Both the position numbers and the translations under genes were made by a program. The notes under the pieces are model-generated. The model searched no databases and was not told the origin of the DNA. It worked only from the letters and a program-made list of their open reading frames with translations. DNA of 64,000 bases from Rhodospirillales bacterium (GTDB lineage: Bacteria > Pseudomonadota > Alphaproteobacteria > ATCC43930 > CGMCC-115725), in NCBI GenBank assembly GCA_028288725.1, contig JAQGIC010000072.1, forward strand, positions 30,447 to 94,446. The letters run 5' to 3'. This document shows positions 7,006 through 15,218 of the stretch, piece after piece. Within the stretch, counting starts at the first letter, position 1; every line of letters starts with the position of its first letter.

Positions 7006-8434
7006 GGACCCACGTGTCTTTCGACCCGCCCCCCTGCGAAGAATTGACGACAAGCGAGCCGCGTCTCAGAGCGACGCGGGTGAGGCCCCCGGGCAGGACC
7101 CAGGTCTTTTCGCCGGTGATTGCGAAGGGTCGCAGATCGACGTGGCGCCCTTCGATGCCGCCATCGACCAGGGTCGGCGACACCGACAGGCTGATCACGG
7201 GTTGACTGATGTAGTTGGACGGATCGGCGATCAGCTTTGCCCGCGCCTCGGCCAACTCGTCCTTGGTCGCCTTCGGCCCGATGGTGATGCCGTAGCCGCC
7301 GGCCTCGCCGACCGGCTTCACCACCAGGTTATGCATGTTGTCGAGCGTATATTGGAGCGCGTCCGGCTCCCGGCAGATATTGGTCTCGACATTCGGCAGG
7401 ATCGCTTCCTCGCCGAGGTAATATTGGATGATGCGCGGCATGTAGGCATAGACCGCCTTGTCGTCCGAGACACCGGTGCCGACCGCGTTGGCGAGCGAGA
7501 CCTTGCCGGCGCGATAGGCTCGCATCAGGCCCGGCACGCCCAGCATGCTGTCGGCCAGAAACGCCTCCGGATCCAGGAAGTCGTCGTTCAGGCGGCGGTA
7601 GATCACGTCGACCCGCGACAGGCCGCTGATCGTCCGCATATAGACCTGGTCGTTCTCGACCAGCAGATCGCGGCCCTCGACCAGCGGCACGCCCATCTCG
7701 CGCGCCAGGAAGACATGCTCGAAATAGGCCGAGTTGTAGGTGCCGGGTGACAGCAGCACGACCTGCGGATCGTCGACGCCGGCCGGTGCGATCTCCTGCA
7801 TGGCCGCCTGGAGCATCAGGCCGTAATTATCGACCGGGCGGATGCCGATGCCGTTCATCAGGTCGGGAAAGGCGCGCGCCATCATGTGGCGGTTCTCGAT
7901 GACGTAGCTGACGCCTGACGGCGTGCGGGCATTGTCCTCCAGCACCATGAACGTGCCGTCGGCGCCCCGCACGATGTCGGTCCCGCAGATGTTCACATAG
8001 GATTTGTGAGGCACCTTCACGCCCTGCATGATCGGGCGGTAGTTGGCATTGCCCTTGATCAGTTCCGCCGGGACGATGCCGTCCTTCAGGATCTTTTCGT
8101 CGTGATAGATGTCGTCGAGCAGATGGTTGATGGCGGCGACCCGCTGGATCACGCCGCGTTCGATATGGTCCCACTCCGACGACGACAGCACGCGCGGGAT
8201 CACGTCGAACGGCAGGATGCGGTCGATCGCGTCCTTGTCCGAATAGACGGTAAAGGTAATGCCGAGGTTGTAGAGCTCGGCCTCGGCATCGGCCGAACGG
8301 CGCTGTAATGCGTCGATCGTCAGGTCGGCGAGCCGATCGCGAATGGGTTGATTGGCGGCACTGCGCAACATCTCGCAGTAAAACCCGTTAGGGTCGTAAC
8401 CGTTTAGAACAGAATCGCCGCGTTCATCCGCCAT
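6998..8434 (-). CDS. Circularly permuted type 2 ATP-grasp protein (DUF404/DUF407)
   Basis: A 478-residue protein of the circularly permuted ATP-grasp family, predicted to join a carboxylate to an amine with ATP. Visible signatures include GTDIVRGADGTFMVLEDNAR, the FEHVFLAREMG segment, NLVVKPVGEAGGYGI (the nucleotide-gripping part) and HVDLRPFAI near the end. Length is normal for the family. The ATG at 8434 is the first gene of a unit with the alpha-E and bpt genes. The transglutaminase-like gene that often completes this cluster in other genomes is not present here. Confidence 0.88.
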   Translation of the reverse strand: MADERGDSVLNGYDPNGFYCEMLRSAANQPIRDRLADLTIDALQRRSADAEAELYNLGITFTVYSDKDAIDRILPFDVIPRVLSSSEWDHIERGVIQRVAAINHLLDDIYHDEKILKDGIVPAELIKGNANYRPIMQGVKVPHKSYVNICGTDIVRGADGTFMVLEDNARTPSGVSYVIENRHMMARAFPDLMNGIGIRPVDNYGLMLQAAMQEIAPAGVDDPQVVLLSPGTYNSAYFEHVFLAREMGVPLVEGRDLLVENDQVYMRTISGLSRVDVIYRRLNDDFLDPEAFLADSMLGVPGLMRAYRAGKVSLANAVGTGVSDDKAVYAYMPRIIQYYLGEEAILPNVETNICREPDALQYTLDNMHNLVVKPVGEAGGYGITIGPKATKDELAEARAKLIADPSNYISQPVISLSVSPTLVDGGIEGRHVDLRPFAITGEKTWVLPGGLTRVALRRGSLVVNSSQGGGSKDTWVLE

Positions 8435-8578
8435 GCTACGCGTCCCGTATTCTTCCGTGCCACGTAATCGCCTGATCGATCGAAATAATTCCCGGCGATC
8501 AGCCTGTCTCCACTGATTATTGCCTGCGGTATTGAGAATAAGCCAGCAGGAAGATTGCCCATGATTTGGGCTTGATCC

Positions 8579-9052
8579 TCAGGGTAGTGGCACGTCCGAA
8601 CGGAGGATCACCAGACCCGATAACAGGTCGTGAACCGCGCGTTTTCGGGGTGTTACCAGGGCGACCAGAAGAATGAGCCAACTGGTCAGCGCGATCGTTG
8701 CATAAAAGAGCAGCGAAAAGATCAGCGCCTGGGCGAAATCGGGGCGGCCGCCGTCGGTGCGTCGGACCGTCAGCGAGACGAGGCGCATGCCCCAGGTCGC
8801 CGAATTGGCGCCGCCGATCGTGAGCGCGCCGTAGAGCACGCCGACGGCGGGCAGCATGAAGAACAGCACGCTCAACAGACCGAAGCTGAGAATGGCGAGA
8901 AAGGTCAGCAGGATGCCCAGCAGACCGCCGATGATCGCGATGAAGACCAGGTCCAGCAGATAGGCCGCGACCCGCCGGGTCAGGACGTCGCGGAACGGAT
9001 CGATCATGGGCATGCCGCGCGCGGGGCCGAAGTCGCGCCTGAGATCACGCAT
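8579..9052 (-). CDS. RDD family membrane protein
   Basis: A 157-residue inner-membrane protein of the RDD family (Pfam RDD), with about three to four membrane segments: 'VAAYLLDLVFIAIIGGLLGI', a second at FGLLSVLFFMLPAVGVLYGAL and a third at FSLLFYATIALTSWLILLVAL. The characteristic 'TRRVAAYLLDL' opening and 'ATWGMRLVSLTVRRTDG' middle are present. The start at 9052 lies four bases after the stop of motB; ATGs at 9013 and 9007 are possible but also lack a good ribosome site. The function is unknown; some family members are Na+/H+ antiporters. Confidence 0.8.
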   Translation of the reverse strand: MRDLRRDFGPARGMPMIDPFRDVLTRRVAAYLLDLVFIAIIGGLLGILLTFLAILSFGLLSVLFFMLPAVGVLYGALTIGGANSATWGMRLVSLTVRRTDGGRPDFAQALIFSLLFYATIALTSWLILLVALVTPRKRAVHDLLSGLVILRSDVPLP

Positions 9053-9055
9053 GGT

Positions 9056-10222
9056 CTAGTTCGGTGCCGCCGCGGCGGGGCGCGCGGGTGCCACGCCGCC
9101 GGTCTGGCCGGCAGGGGCGCCAGCGGGGGCCGGCGGCGGCTTGTTGTCGCGCAGCACGACGATGCTGATCCGGCGGTTCTGCGGCGAGCCCGGGTCGCCC
9201 TTGACCATCGGGTCGGTATCGGCCTTGCCGACCACCGTCTCGATCCGATCCGGCGGCAGGCCGGCCGCCTCGAGCGCGCGCCGACTGGCGTTCGCGCGGT
9301 CGGTCGACAATTCCCAGTTCGAATAATTCCCGGGCCGGATGAAGGGCGTCGAGTCCGTATGCCCGGTGATGGCGATCTTGTTCGGCAGCTTTTCGATCGC
9401 CTGGGCGACGGCGCCCATCAGCTCGCGGGCCTTGTCGTTCATGGCGGTGCCGCCGAGCTGGAACATCGAATTCTTGTCCTGGTCGACCAGCTGGATGCGC
9501 AGACCTTCCTGGGTCCGCTCCACCACCAGATTCTGCGCCAGCTGCTTCAGGTCCGGAACCTGCTGGATCGCCTGCCGCAATTCCTGCTCGGCCTTGGCGA
9601 ACTGCGATTCCTCGCGCGCCGTCTTCAGCTTCTCGAATTGTTCCTGGGTCATCTTGCTCGGATCGACCTTGCTGAGATCGAGCTTGGAGAGATCCAGCTT
9701 GGACACGTCGACCTTGGCCAGATCGACCTTGGTCGGATCGAGCAGGGCCGCATCCTGCTTTGCCTGGTTCGGCTTCAGGGCATTGGCGCGGTCGTTCGGA
9801 TTGTCCTGCGATTTGTCGGCGTTGGCGAAGCCGGACGAGTTCGCGTTCGTGTCCTTGTCGTTCTGTGCCTTGCCCGGCTCGTCGGCATTGTCGTCGTCGT
9901 CGAAATCCTGCGGCTGGTTGAGCGCCGTCGCGACACCGGGCGGGGCCGAGGTCGAGACCTGGGATCCCGGGGCGGTCATGGTCAGGCCGCCCAGCACGCC
10001 GCCGGCGCCCGATGTCAGGGATTTGGTCGCGAGCGACGGCGAGAAATAATCGGCGATGCCGCGCTTCTGCGCGTCGGTCGTCGCGTTCAACAGCCAGAGC
10101 AGCAGGAAGAATGCCATCATCGCGGTCACGAAGTCGGCGTAGGCCACCTTCCAGGCGCCACCATGGTGACCGGCGGCGACCTTCTTGATCTTCTTGATGA
10201 TGACCGAGTTCGACTTTGCCAT
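9056..10222 (-). CDS. motB: Flagellar motor stator protein MotB
   Basis: A 388-residue stator subunit. It anchors the proton channel to peptidoglycan. The single membrane segment (about residues 25-45) contains AYADFVTAMMAFF with the essential proton-carrying Asp30. The C-terminal OmpA-like peptidoglycan-binding domain (about 265-365) has ITGHTDSTPF and NWELSTDRANASRR. Between them lies an unusual stretch with six runs of the form [V/L]-D-[L/V/P]-[S/A/T]-K. No motA gene lies beside it; the neighbours are an RDD protein and an MscS channel. It could therefore pair with a MotA encoded elsewhere, or be a second stator set. Confidence 0.88.
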   Translation of the reverse strand: MAKSNSVIIKKIKKVAAGHHGGAWKVAYADFVTAMMAFFLLLWLLNATTDAQKRGIADYFSPSLATKSLTSGAGGVLGGLTMTAPGSQVSTSAPPGVATALNQPQDFDDDDNADEPGKAQNDKDTNANSSGFANADKSQDNPNDRANALKPNQAKQDAALLDPTKVDLAKVDVSKLDLSKLDLSKVDPSKMTQEQFEKLKTAREESQFAKAEQELRQAIQQVPDLKQLAQNLVVERTQEGLRIQLVDQDKNSMFQLGGTAMNDKARELMGAVAQAIEKLPNKIAITGHTDSTPFIRPGNYSNWELSTDRANASRRALEAAGLPPDRIETVVGKADTDPMVKGDPGSPQNRRISIVVLRDNKPPPAPAGAPAGQTGGVAPARPAAAAPN

Positions 10223-10319
10223 GCTCGCGTCCGAGATCCGATGCCGATCGACGCGTCTTCAAGACGGCCGGGTAGGGGCGGGCGACCTGGGCTGCCCACC
10301 TCTCCCTATGGCAGTGTGA

Positions 10320-10338
10320 GCTTAATATACCATTAAGC
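10320..10338. promoter_or_regulatory. Small AT-rich dyad between the channel gene and motB
   Basis: GCTTAAT (10320-10326) and its complement ATTAAGC (10332-10338) flank five bases in an otherwise GC-rich gap of 116 bases. The minus-strand reading contains TATATT, a possible -10 box for motB. It could be an operator or promoter element; there is no T-run to make it a strong terminator. Confidence 0.3.
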
Positions 10339-11820
10339 CTAGTGGTGAATTTCCGCGGGAATCCTCGGCTTTTCGGCCGTGACGCCCAGGCCGAAAAAGC
10401 TGCGCATGCGGCCCAACAGCTGGCCGGCCAGCGTCTGGTGCGCGATTTTGGCCTCCGCCGAACTCGCGCCCTCGAACGCCGCCCGATCGTTATGAAGCTG
10501 GCGTTCGGCCAGCGCATTGCTCATGGCCTCGACCACGGCCTCGCGGCGCGACAGGATCGGCTGCAGCGCCTCCTTGGCGATCTCGATGACCATGCTGTCG
10601 ACCACGGCGCGCACGGTGGCGCTGCGGGGCGCGCCGGTCAGCAGCGACATCTCGCCGAAGAAAGCGCCGGGCTTCAGGTGGGCGACGCTTCTTTCGGTGC
10701 CGTCGCCGTCCGGGATCAACACCTCGCAGAGGCCTTCCTTGACGAGGAACAGCGAGGCGCCGGCCTCATTGCGCCGGACCACGGCCGTGCCCGCGAGCGC
10801 CAGTCGAAAAGCGACGCTTTGGGTCAGCTCCGCCACTTCTTCCGCTTCGAGCATGTTGAACAGGCTCACGCGACCGAGAAACGCCTCAGTGCCGCGGCTC
10901 GACAGATTGGCGGCGGTCGGGTGACTGACACGGGCATCGATCCGGGCGACGGGCGTTTCGATGCCGGAGAAATGCAGGTTTCGCAGGACGTTGCGCTGAA
11001 CGGCGTAGCGGATCGGACCCTGGTTCGGATAGTCCGGGACCCAGAAGCGCAGCCGCCATTTGACCCCATTGTCGCCGAACTCGATGATCCGGACGTCGGG
11101 CGCCTTCGGTTGGGCCGCCACTTGCGGAACATCCATGGCGGCGGACAGCAGAATGCGCTCGACCTGATAGGCGGTGACGTCGTAGCCGAGCGTGATGTCG
11201 ATCTCGTCGCGCCACGGCGTCGCCGGCCGGTCGTAGACTTTGATGACCATCTCCGACAGGCGTCCGTTCGGAACCACCACGTAGTTGCCGTTGCCGAGCA
11301 GCAGCCCCGTCGCCCGCCAGGAAATATTCAGGACCTTTCCGACGGTGCCGCCGGTGATCTCGATCCAGTCGCCCATGCGGAACGGGCGTTCCAGCGTGAT
11401 GGCGATGCCCGAGAACAGGTCGGAAATCATGCTTTTCAGCGCAAAGCCGACCACCGCGACCGCCACGCCGGAGGTCGCGATCAGCCCGGTCACCGGCTTG
11501 TCGAGCACGAAGGCGATGATCGCCGCGAAGGCGGAGACCAGAATAAGCCCATTGACCAGATCGGTCAGCAGGCGTGTCGCCGCGCTGCCGGTCCGGCGCA
11601 GGATGACGCCGTTCCACACCAGAATGTTCAGCAGTCGCATGACGAACACCGCGCCCGCCAGCCAGACGGAGCCCTCGGCGATGACCCGGATCACTTCCGA
11701 CGCGAGCCCGCCGTCCGACAACCCCGACGCCGCGGCACCGTCGCGCCAGGTGACGCTCGCCGTCCAGGCGACGATCAGCACCGCGACCGGTCCGATCGTC
11801 CGCCGCCATCCGATACGCAT
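10339..11820 (-). CDS. MscS-type mechanosensitive channel with cyclic-nucleotide-binding domain
   Basis: A 493-residue inner-membrane channel. About four membrane segments occupy residues 10-150. The MscS pore helix and beta domain follow (GVAVAVVGFALKSMISDLF, then ERPFRMGDWIEI and VVPNGRLSEMVIKVYDRP). The last third (about 335-450) is a cNMP-binding domain with FGEMSLLTGAPRSATVRAV. This layout is that of cyclic-nucleotide-gated MscS homologues, in which bound cAMP affects gating. The ATG at 11820 follows a GGAGGAAGCG ribosome site. It should release solutes on osmotic down-shock or carry a ligand-controlled current; which of these is not visible. Confidence 0.88.
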   Translation of the reverse strand: MRIGWRRTIGPVAVLIVAWTASVTWRDGAAASGLSDGGLASEVIRVIAEGSVWLAGAVFVMRLLNILVWNGVILRRTGSAATRLLTDLVNGLILVSAFAAIIAFVLDKPVTGLIATSGVAVAVVGFALKSMISDLFSGIAITLERPFRMGDWIEITGGTVGKVLNISWRATGLLLGNGNYVVVPNGRLSEMVIKVYDRPATPWRDEIDITLGYDVTAYQVERILLSAAMDVPQVAAQPKAPDVRIIEFGDNGVKWRLRFWVPDYPNQGPIRYAVQRNVLRNLHFSGIETPVARIDARVSHPTAANLSSRGTEAFLGRVSLFNMLEAEEVAELTQSVAFRLALAGTAVVRRNEAGASLFLVKEGLCEVLIPDGDGTERSVAHLKPGAFFGEMSLLTGAPRSATVRAVVDSMVIEIAKEALQPILSRREAVVEAMSNALAERQLHNDRAAFEGASSAEAKIAHQTLAGQLLGRMRSFFGLGVTAEKPRIPAEIHH

Positions 11821-11861
11821 CGCTTCCTCCAAGGTTCTTGTCTATCCGCACTCGACCCGTA

Positions 11862-13031
11862 TCAGCCGAGCGCGTGCTTCAGATCGGCCTTCAGATCCTC
11901 GATGTCCTCGATGCCGACCGACAGGCGGCACAGCGTATCGGAAATGCCGAGTGCCGCGCGCTGCGGCGCGGGGATCGAGGCGTGGGTCATGATCGCCGGA
12001 TGCTCGATCAGGCTTTCGACGCCGCCCAGGCTCTCGGCCAGCGCGAACAGATGGGTCCGTTCCAGGAAGCGCCGCGCGTCGCTGATGTCACCCTTGAGCG
12101 TCAGCGTGATCATGCCGCCGAAACCGCTCATCTGCCGCTTGGCCAGTGCGTGCTGCGGATGGCTTTCGAGCCCCGGATAGATCACGCGCTCGACCTTCGG
12201 ATGGGCCTCGAGCCAATGGGCCAGTTCGGTCGCGGACGCGCAATGCTGGCGCATGCGCAGCGGCAGGGTCTTCAGGCCGCGCAGTGCCAGAAAGCTGTCG
12301 AACGGCCCGGCGATGGCGCCGACCGCGTTCTGCAGGAAGCCCAGGCGATCGGCCACGTCCTGATTGTCGCCGACCACGACGATGCCGCCGACCATGTCGG
12401 AATGACCGTTCAGATACTTGGTCGCCGAATGCATCACCAGGTCGAAGCCATGCTCGATCGGCCGCTGCACGATCGGCGAGGCGAAGGTATTGTCGGCGGC
12501 CGAGATGATGCCGTGGCGCTTGGCGAGAGCCGCCACCGCCTCGATATCGATCAGCTTCAGCATCGGGTTCGACGGGGTCTCGATCCAGATCAGCTTGGTC
12601 TCCGGCCGGATCGCCGCTTCGATCGCGGCGATATTGCCCATGTCGACCAGGGTGAACTTGAGGCCGGCCGACCGCTGACGGACCTTGTGCAGCAGGCGAT
12701 AGGTCCCGCCATAGAGGTCGTCGGACGCGATGACGTGATCGCCGCTGTCCAAGAGGTCGAGCACGGTCGCGATGCCGGCGAGGCCCGAGGCGAAGGCGTA
12801 GCCGTGCTGGCCGCTCTCCAGATCCGCGATGCAGCGCTCGTAGGCCATGCGCGTCGGGTTCTGCGAGCGGGAATATTCATAGCCCTTATGCTTGCCCGGG
12901 CTTTCCTGGACATAGGTCGAGGTCTGGTAGATCGGCGGCATGATGGCGCCGGTCGAGGGGTCGGGCTCCTGGCCGGCATGGATCGCGCGGGTGGCCAAGC
13001 CCAGGCGGTTTTTATTATTGATAACAGTCAT
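11862..13031 (-). CDS. Cystathionine gamma-lyase/gamma-synthase (PLP enzyme)
   Basis: A 389-residue member of the Cys/Met metabolism PLP family. The PLP lysine is Lys205 in HSATKYLNGHSD. Other family marks are YEYSRSQNPTR, FASGLAGI and WIETPSNPMLKL. Its place directly downstream of cystathionine beta-synthase on the same strand points to cystathionine gamma-lyase (cystathionine to cysteine, 2-oxobutyrate and ammonia), the second step of reverse transsulfuration. MetB-type gamma-synthase cannot be excluded by sequence alone. A GAGGAG ribosome site lies about ten bases before the ATG. The 137-base gap to cbs holds a TTGACA that might allow separate transcription. Confidence 0.9.
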   Translation of the reverse strand: MTVINNKNRLGLATRAIHAGQEPDPSTGAIMPPIYQTSTYVQESPGKHKGYEYSRSQNPTRMAYERCIADLESGQHGYAFASGLAGIATVLDLLDSGDHVIASDDLYGGTYRLLHKVRQRSAGLKFTLVDMGNIAAIEAAIRPETKLIWIETPSNPMLKLIDIEAVAALAKRHGIISAADNTFASPIVQRPIEHGFDLVMHSATKYLNGHSDMVGGIVVVGDNQDVADRLGFLQNAVGAIAGPFDSFLALRGLKTLPLRMRQHCASATELAHWLEAHPKVERVIYPGLESHPQHALAKRQMSGFGGMITLTLKGDISDARRFLERTHLFALAESLGGVESLIEHPAIMTHASIPAPQRAALGISDTLCRLSVGIEDIEDLKADLKHALG

Positions 13032-13168
13032 TTGCCGAAGACTCCTCGGGAGTTTGTCAAGAGGCGGGCACCGCCGGGTGCGCCGAGTTTAGCCCCGCGG
13101 TTCCCGCCAGGTTTCCCAAATCTCGATCGGTTTGGCCGCGCCGTTGGGAGAATTTCCCATCGGGCGCC

Positions 13169-14536
13169 TCAGGCGACCTTATGGCGCAGATGATTGAGCA
13201 GGTCGATACGGGTGATGATGCCGAAGAAGCGGCCGTCCTCTTCGACCACCGCGACGCGGTCCTGGGCGAAGATCGGCAGCAGGGCGGTGATGTCGGCATT
13301 GGGCGCGATGGTTTCGACCCGGGCGACCATGGCGCCCTTAACCGGCTGATTGAAGCCTTTGGGATCGCGGGTGACGGCCAGCAGCAGATCGGATTCGTCG
13401 ATGATGCCGATCAGCTTGCCGGCCTCGATCACCGGCAATTGGGAGACCTCGTACAGCTTCATGCGGCGATAGACGATCGCCAGGCTGTCCTCGGGAGCGA
13501 CGGTGATGGTGCCGCCGTCCTCGTAGCGCCGGCTGATCAGATCCTTGAGATTGCCCTCGCTCGGCCGGTCGAGCAGGCCCTGATCGATCATCCAATAATC
13601 ATTGTACATCTTGGACAGGTACTTGTTGCCCGTGTCGCAGATGAAGGTCAGCACGCGCTTCGGCACGGTCTGCTCGCGGCAATATTTCAGCGCGGCGGCG
13701 AACAATGTGCCGGCGGACGAGCCGCCCAGGATGCCTTCGGTCCGCAGCAGTTCGCGGGCGGCGAAGAAGCTTTCCTTGTCCGAGATGGCATAGGCCGACC
13801 CGACCAGCGAGATGTCGCAATTGTTCGGCACGAAATCCTCGCCGATGCCCTCGACCAGCCAGCTGCCGGGCTCGGTCATGCGCCCGGTCTTGACCAGCTC
13901 GGTCAGGATCGAGCCGACCGGATCGGCCAGGACCATCTCGATGCCCGGATTGACCCGCTTGAAGAAGCGGCCGAGGCCGGTGAGCGTGCCCCCGGAACCG
14001 ACGCCGACCACGACCGCGTCCAGCTTATGTCCCATCTGGGCCCAGGCCTCGGGCCCGGTCCACGTCTCGTGCGCCAGCGGGTTGGCCGGATTCTGGAACT
14101 GGTTGATGTAGAACGAGTTCGGAATCTCGCGCGCCAGCCGCTCGGCGATATCCTGGTAATAGGCCGGATGGCCCTTGACCACGTCGGACCGGGTCAGCCG
14201 CACCTCGGCGCCCAGCGCCTTCAGATGGAATACCTTGTCCTGGCTCATCTTGTCGGGCACCACCAGGATCAGCTTGTAGCCCTTCTGGGCCGCGACCAGC
14301 GCCAGCGCCAGGCCGGTATTGCCGGCGGTCGCCTCGATCAGTGTGCCGCCGGGCTTGATCTTGCCCTCGCGTTCGGCCGCCTCGATCATCACGACGCCGA
14401 TCCGGTCCTTGATCGAACCGCCCGGGTTCTGGTTCTCCAGCTTGACGAACAATCGGCACGGGCCGGTTTCGATCTGCTTGATCTCGATCACCGGCGTATC
14501 GCCGATCGATTCCAGAATATTGCCGTTGATGGCCAT
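13169..14536 (-). CDS. cbs: Cystathionine beta-synthase
   Basis: A 455-residue PLP enzyme that joins serine and homocysteine into cystathionine. The PLP lysine is Lys43 in NQNPGGSIKDRIG. The phosphate-binding loop is GVGSGGTLTG. Two CBS domains (about residues 335-455) follow the catalytic part and may bind adenosyl ligands; there is no N-terminal haem domain. The ATG at 14536 has GGAG seven bases upstream; an upstream extension of 36 residues is possible but without family support. It forms a likely unit with the gamma-lyase gene downstream and is divergent from marR. Confidence 0.9.
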   Translation of the reverse strand: MAINGNILESIGDTPVIEIKQIETGPCRLFVKLENQNPGGSIKDRIGVVMIEAAEREGKIKPGGTLIEATAGNTGLALALVAAQKGYKLILVVPDKMSQDKVFHLKALGAEVRLTRSDVVKGHPAYYQDIAERLAREIPNSFYINQFQNPANPLAHETWTGPEAWAQMGHKLDAVVVGVGSGGTLTGLGRFFKRVNPGIEMVLADPVGSILTELVKTGRMTEPGSWLVEGIGEDFVPNNCDISLVGSAYAISDKESFFAARELLRTEGILGGSSAGTLFAAALKYCREQTVPKRVLTFICDTGNKYLSKMYNDYWMIDQGLLDRPSEGNLKDLISRRYEDGGTITVAPEDSLAIVYRRMKLYEVSQLPVIEAGKLIGIIDESDLLLAVTRDPKGFNQPVKGAMVARVETIAPNADITALLPIFAQDRVAVVEEDGRFFGIITRIDLLNHLRHKVA

Positions 14537-14678
14537 CGCGGTTCTCCGAAACGGAATTGAACGGGGCGTCGTTGGAGCGCGTCCCCTTGTCCCTGCCTGA
14601 TAGCAGCTTTGGACCCCGTTGGAGAACCCCGCAAGGGTCACCATGCGGAAATCCCGCTGGACGAGGTCCTATCGCCAG

Positions 14679-14699
14679 CATATAAACAGCTACTATATG
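14679..14699. promoter_or_regulatory. Candidate MarR operator upstream of marR
   Basis: CATATA at 14679-14684 is the exact inverted repeat of TATATG at 14694-14699, in an AT-rich patch 16 bases before the marR start. MarR regulators usually bind 16-20 base dyads in their own promoters. The site lies between the divergent cbs and marR genes and could repress the efflux operon. Assignment is by position and symmetry. Confidence 0.45.
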
Positions 14700-14714
14700 A
14701 TAAGGTACCTAAGC

Positions 14715-15218
14715 ATGTCCGGCGACCAGCCCCCCGAACTCACGATGCAGACCCTGGGCTTCCTGATGCACGACGTGGCGCGGATGCATCGCAAGCGCTT
14801 CGAGCAGCGGGCGCGCGCGGCGCAGCTGGAGCTGACCCGGGCGCATTATTCGGTGCTGGCGCATCTGGCGCGCCATGAAGGCTGCAATCAGAGCTTCCTC
14901 GCCCAGGTGCTGGAGGTCGAGCCGATCACGCTGATGAAACAGCTCGATCGGCTGGAGGAGCTGGCGTTGATCGAACGGCGCGCGGCCCCGGCCGATCGGC
15001 GCACCCGGCATCTGTTCCTGACCGCGGCGGCGCGGCCGGTGCTGGATCGCATCCACGCGATCGGTGCCGACGTGCGCGAAGAGGCTCTGGCCGGCATCGG
15101 CCCGGCCGACTGCAAGCGCCTGTGCGAAATCCTGCAGGCAATGAAACTCAATCTGGCCGGTACCGTCGATCTGGACATGGCCGGCACGACACCCGAGGCA
15201 CGAGGCATTCATGGTTGA
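14715..15218 (+). CDS. MarR family transcriptional regulator
   Basis: A winged-helix regulator of 167 residues from the ATG at 14715, which begins MSGDQPPELTMQTLGF; an in-frame ATG at 14697 is an alternative. The DNA-binding part reads RAHYSVLAHLARHEG, FLAQVLEVEPITLMKQLDRLEELALIER and PADRRTRHLFLT, the classical MarR wing. Its end overlaps the emrA start by eight bases. Heading an efflux operon, it is probably the local repressor relieved by a toxic ligand. Confidence 0.9.
   Translation: MSGDQPPELTMQTLGFLMHDVARMHRKRFEQRARAAQLELTRAHYSVLAHLARHEGCNQSFLAQVLEVEPITLMKQLDRLEELALIERRAAPADRRTRHLFLTAAARPVLDRIHAIGADVREEALAGIGPADCKRLCEILQAMKLNLAGTVDLDMAGTTPEARGIHG

Noticed and set aside
13032..13168. 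Sulfur-related riboswitch before the gamma-lyase gene
   Set aside because: The gap has small stems but nothing I can match to the SAM or SAH riboswitch cores; it also follows cbs on the same strand, so an intergenic gap is sufficient explanation.
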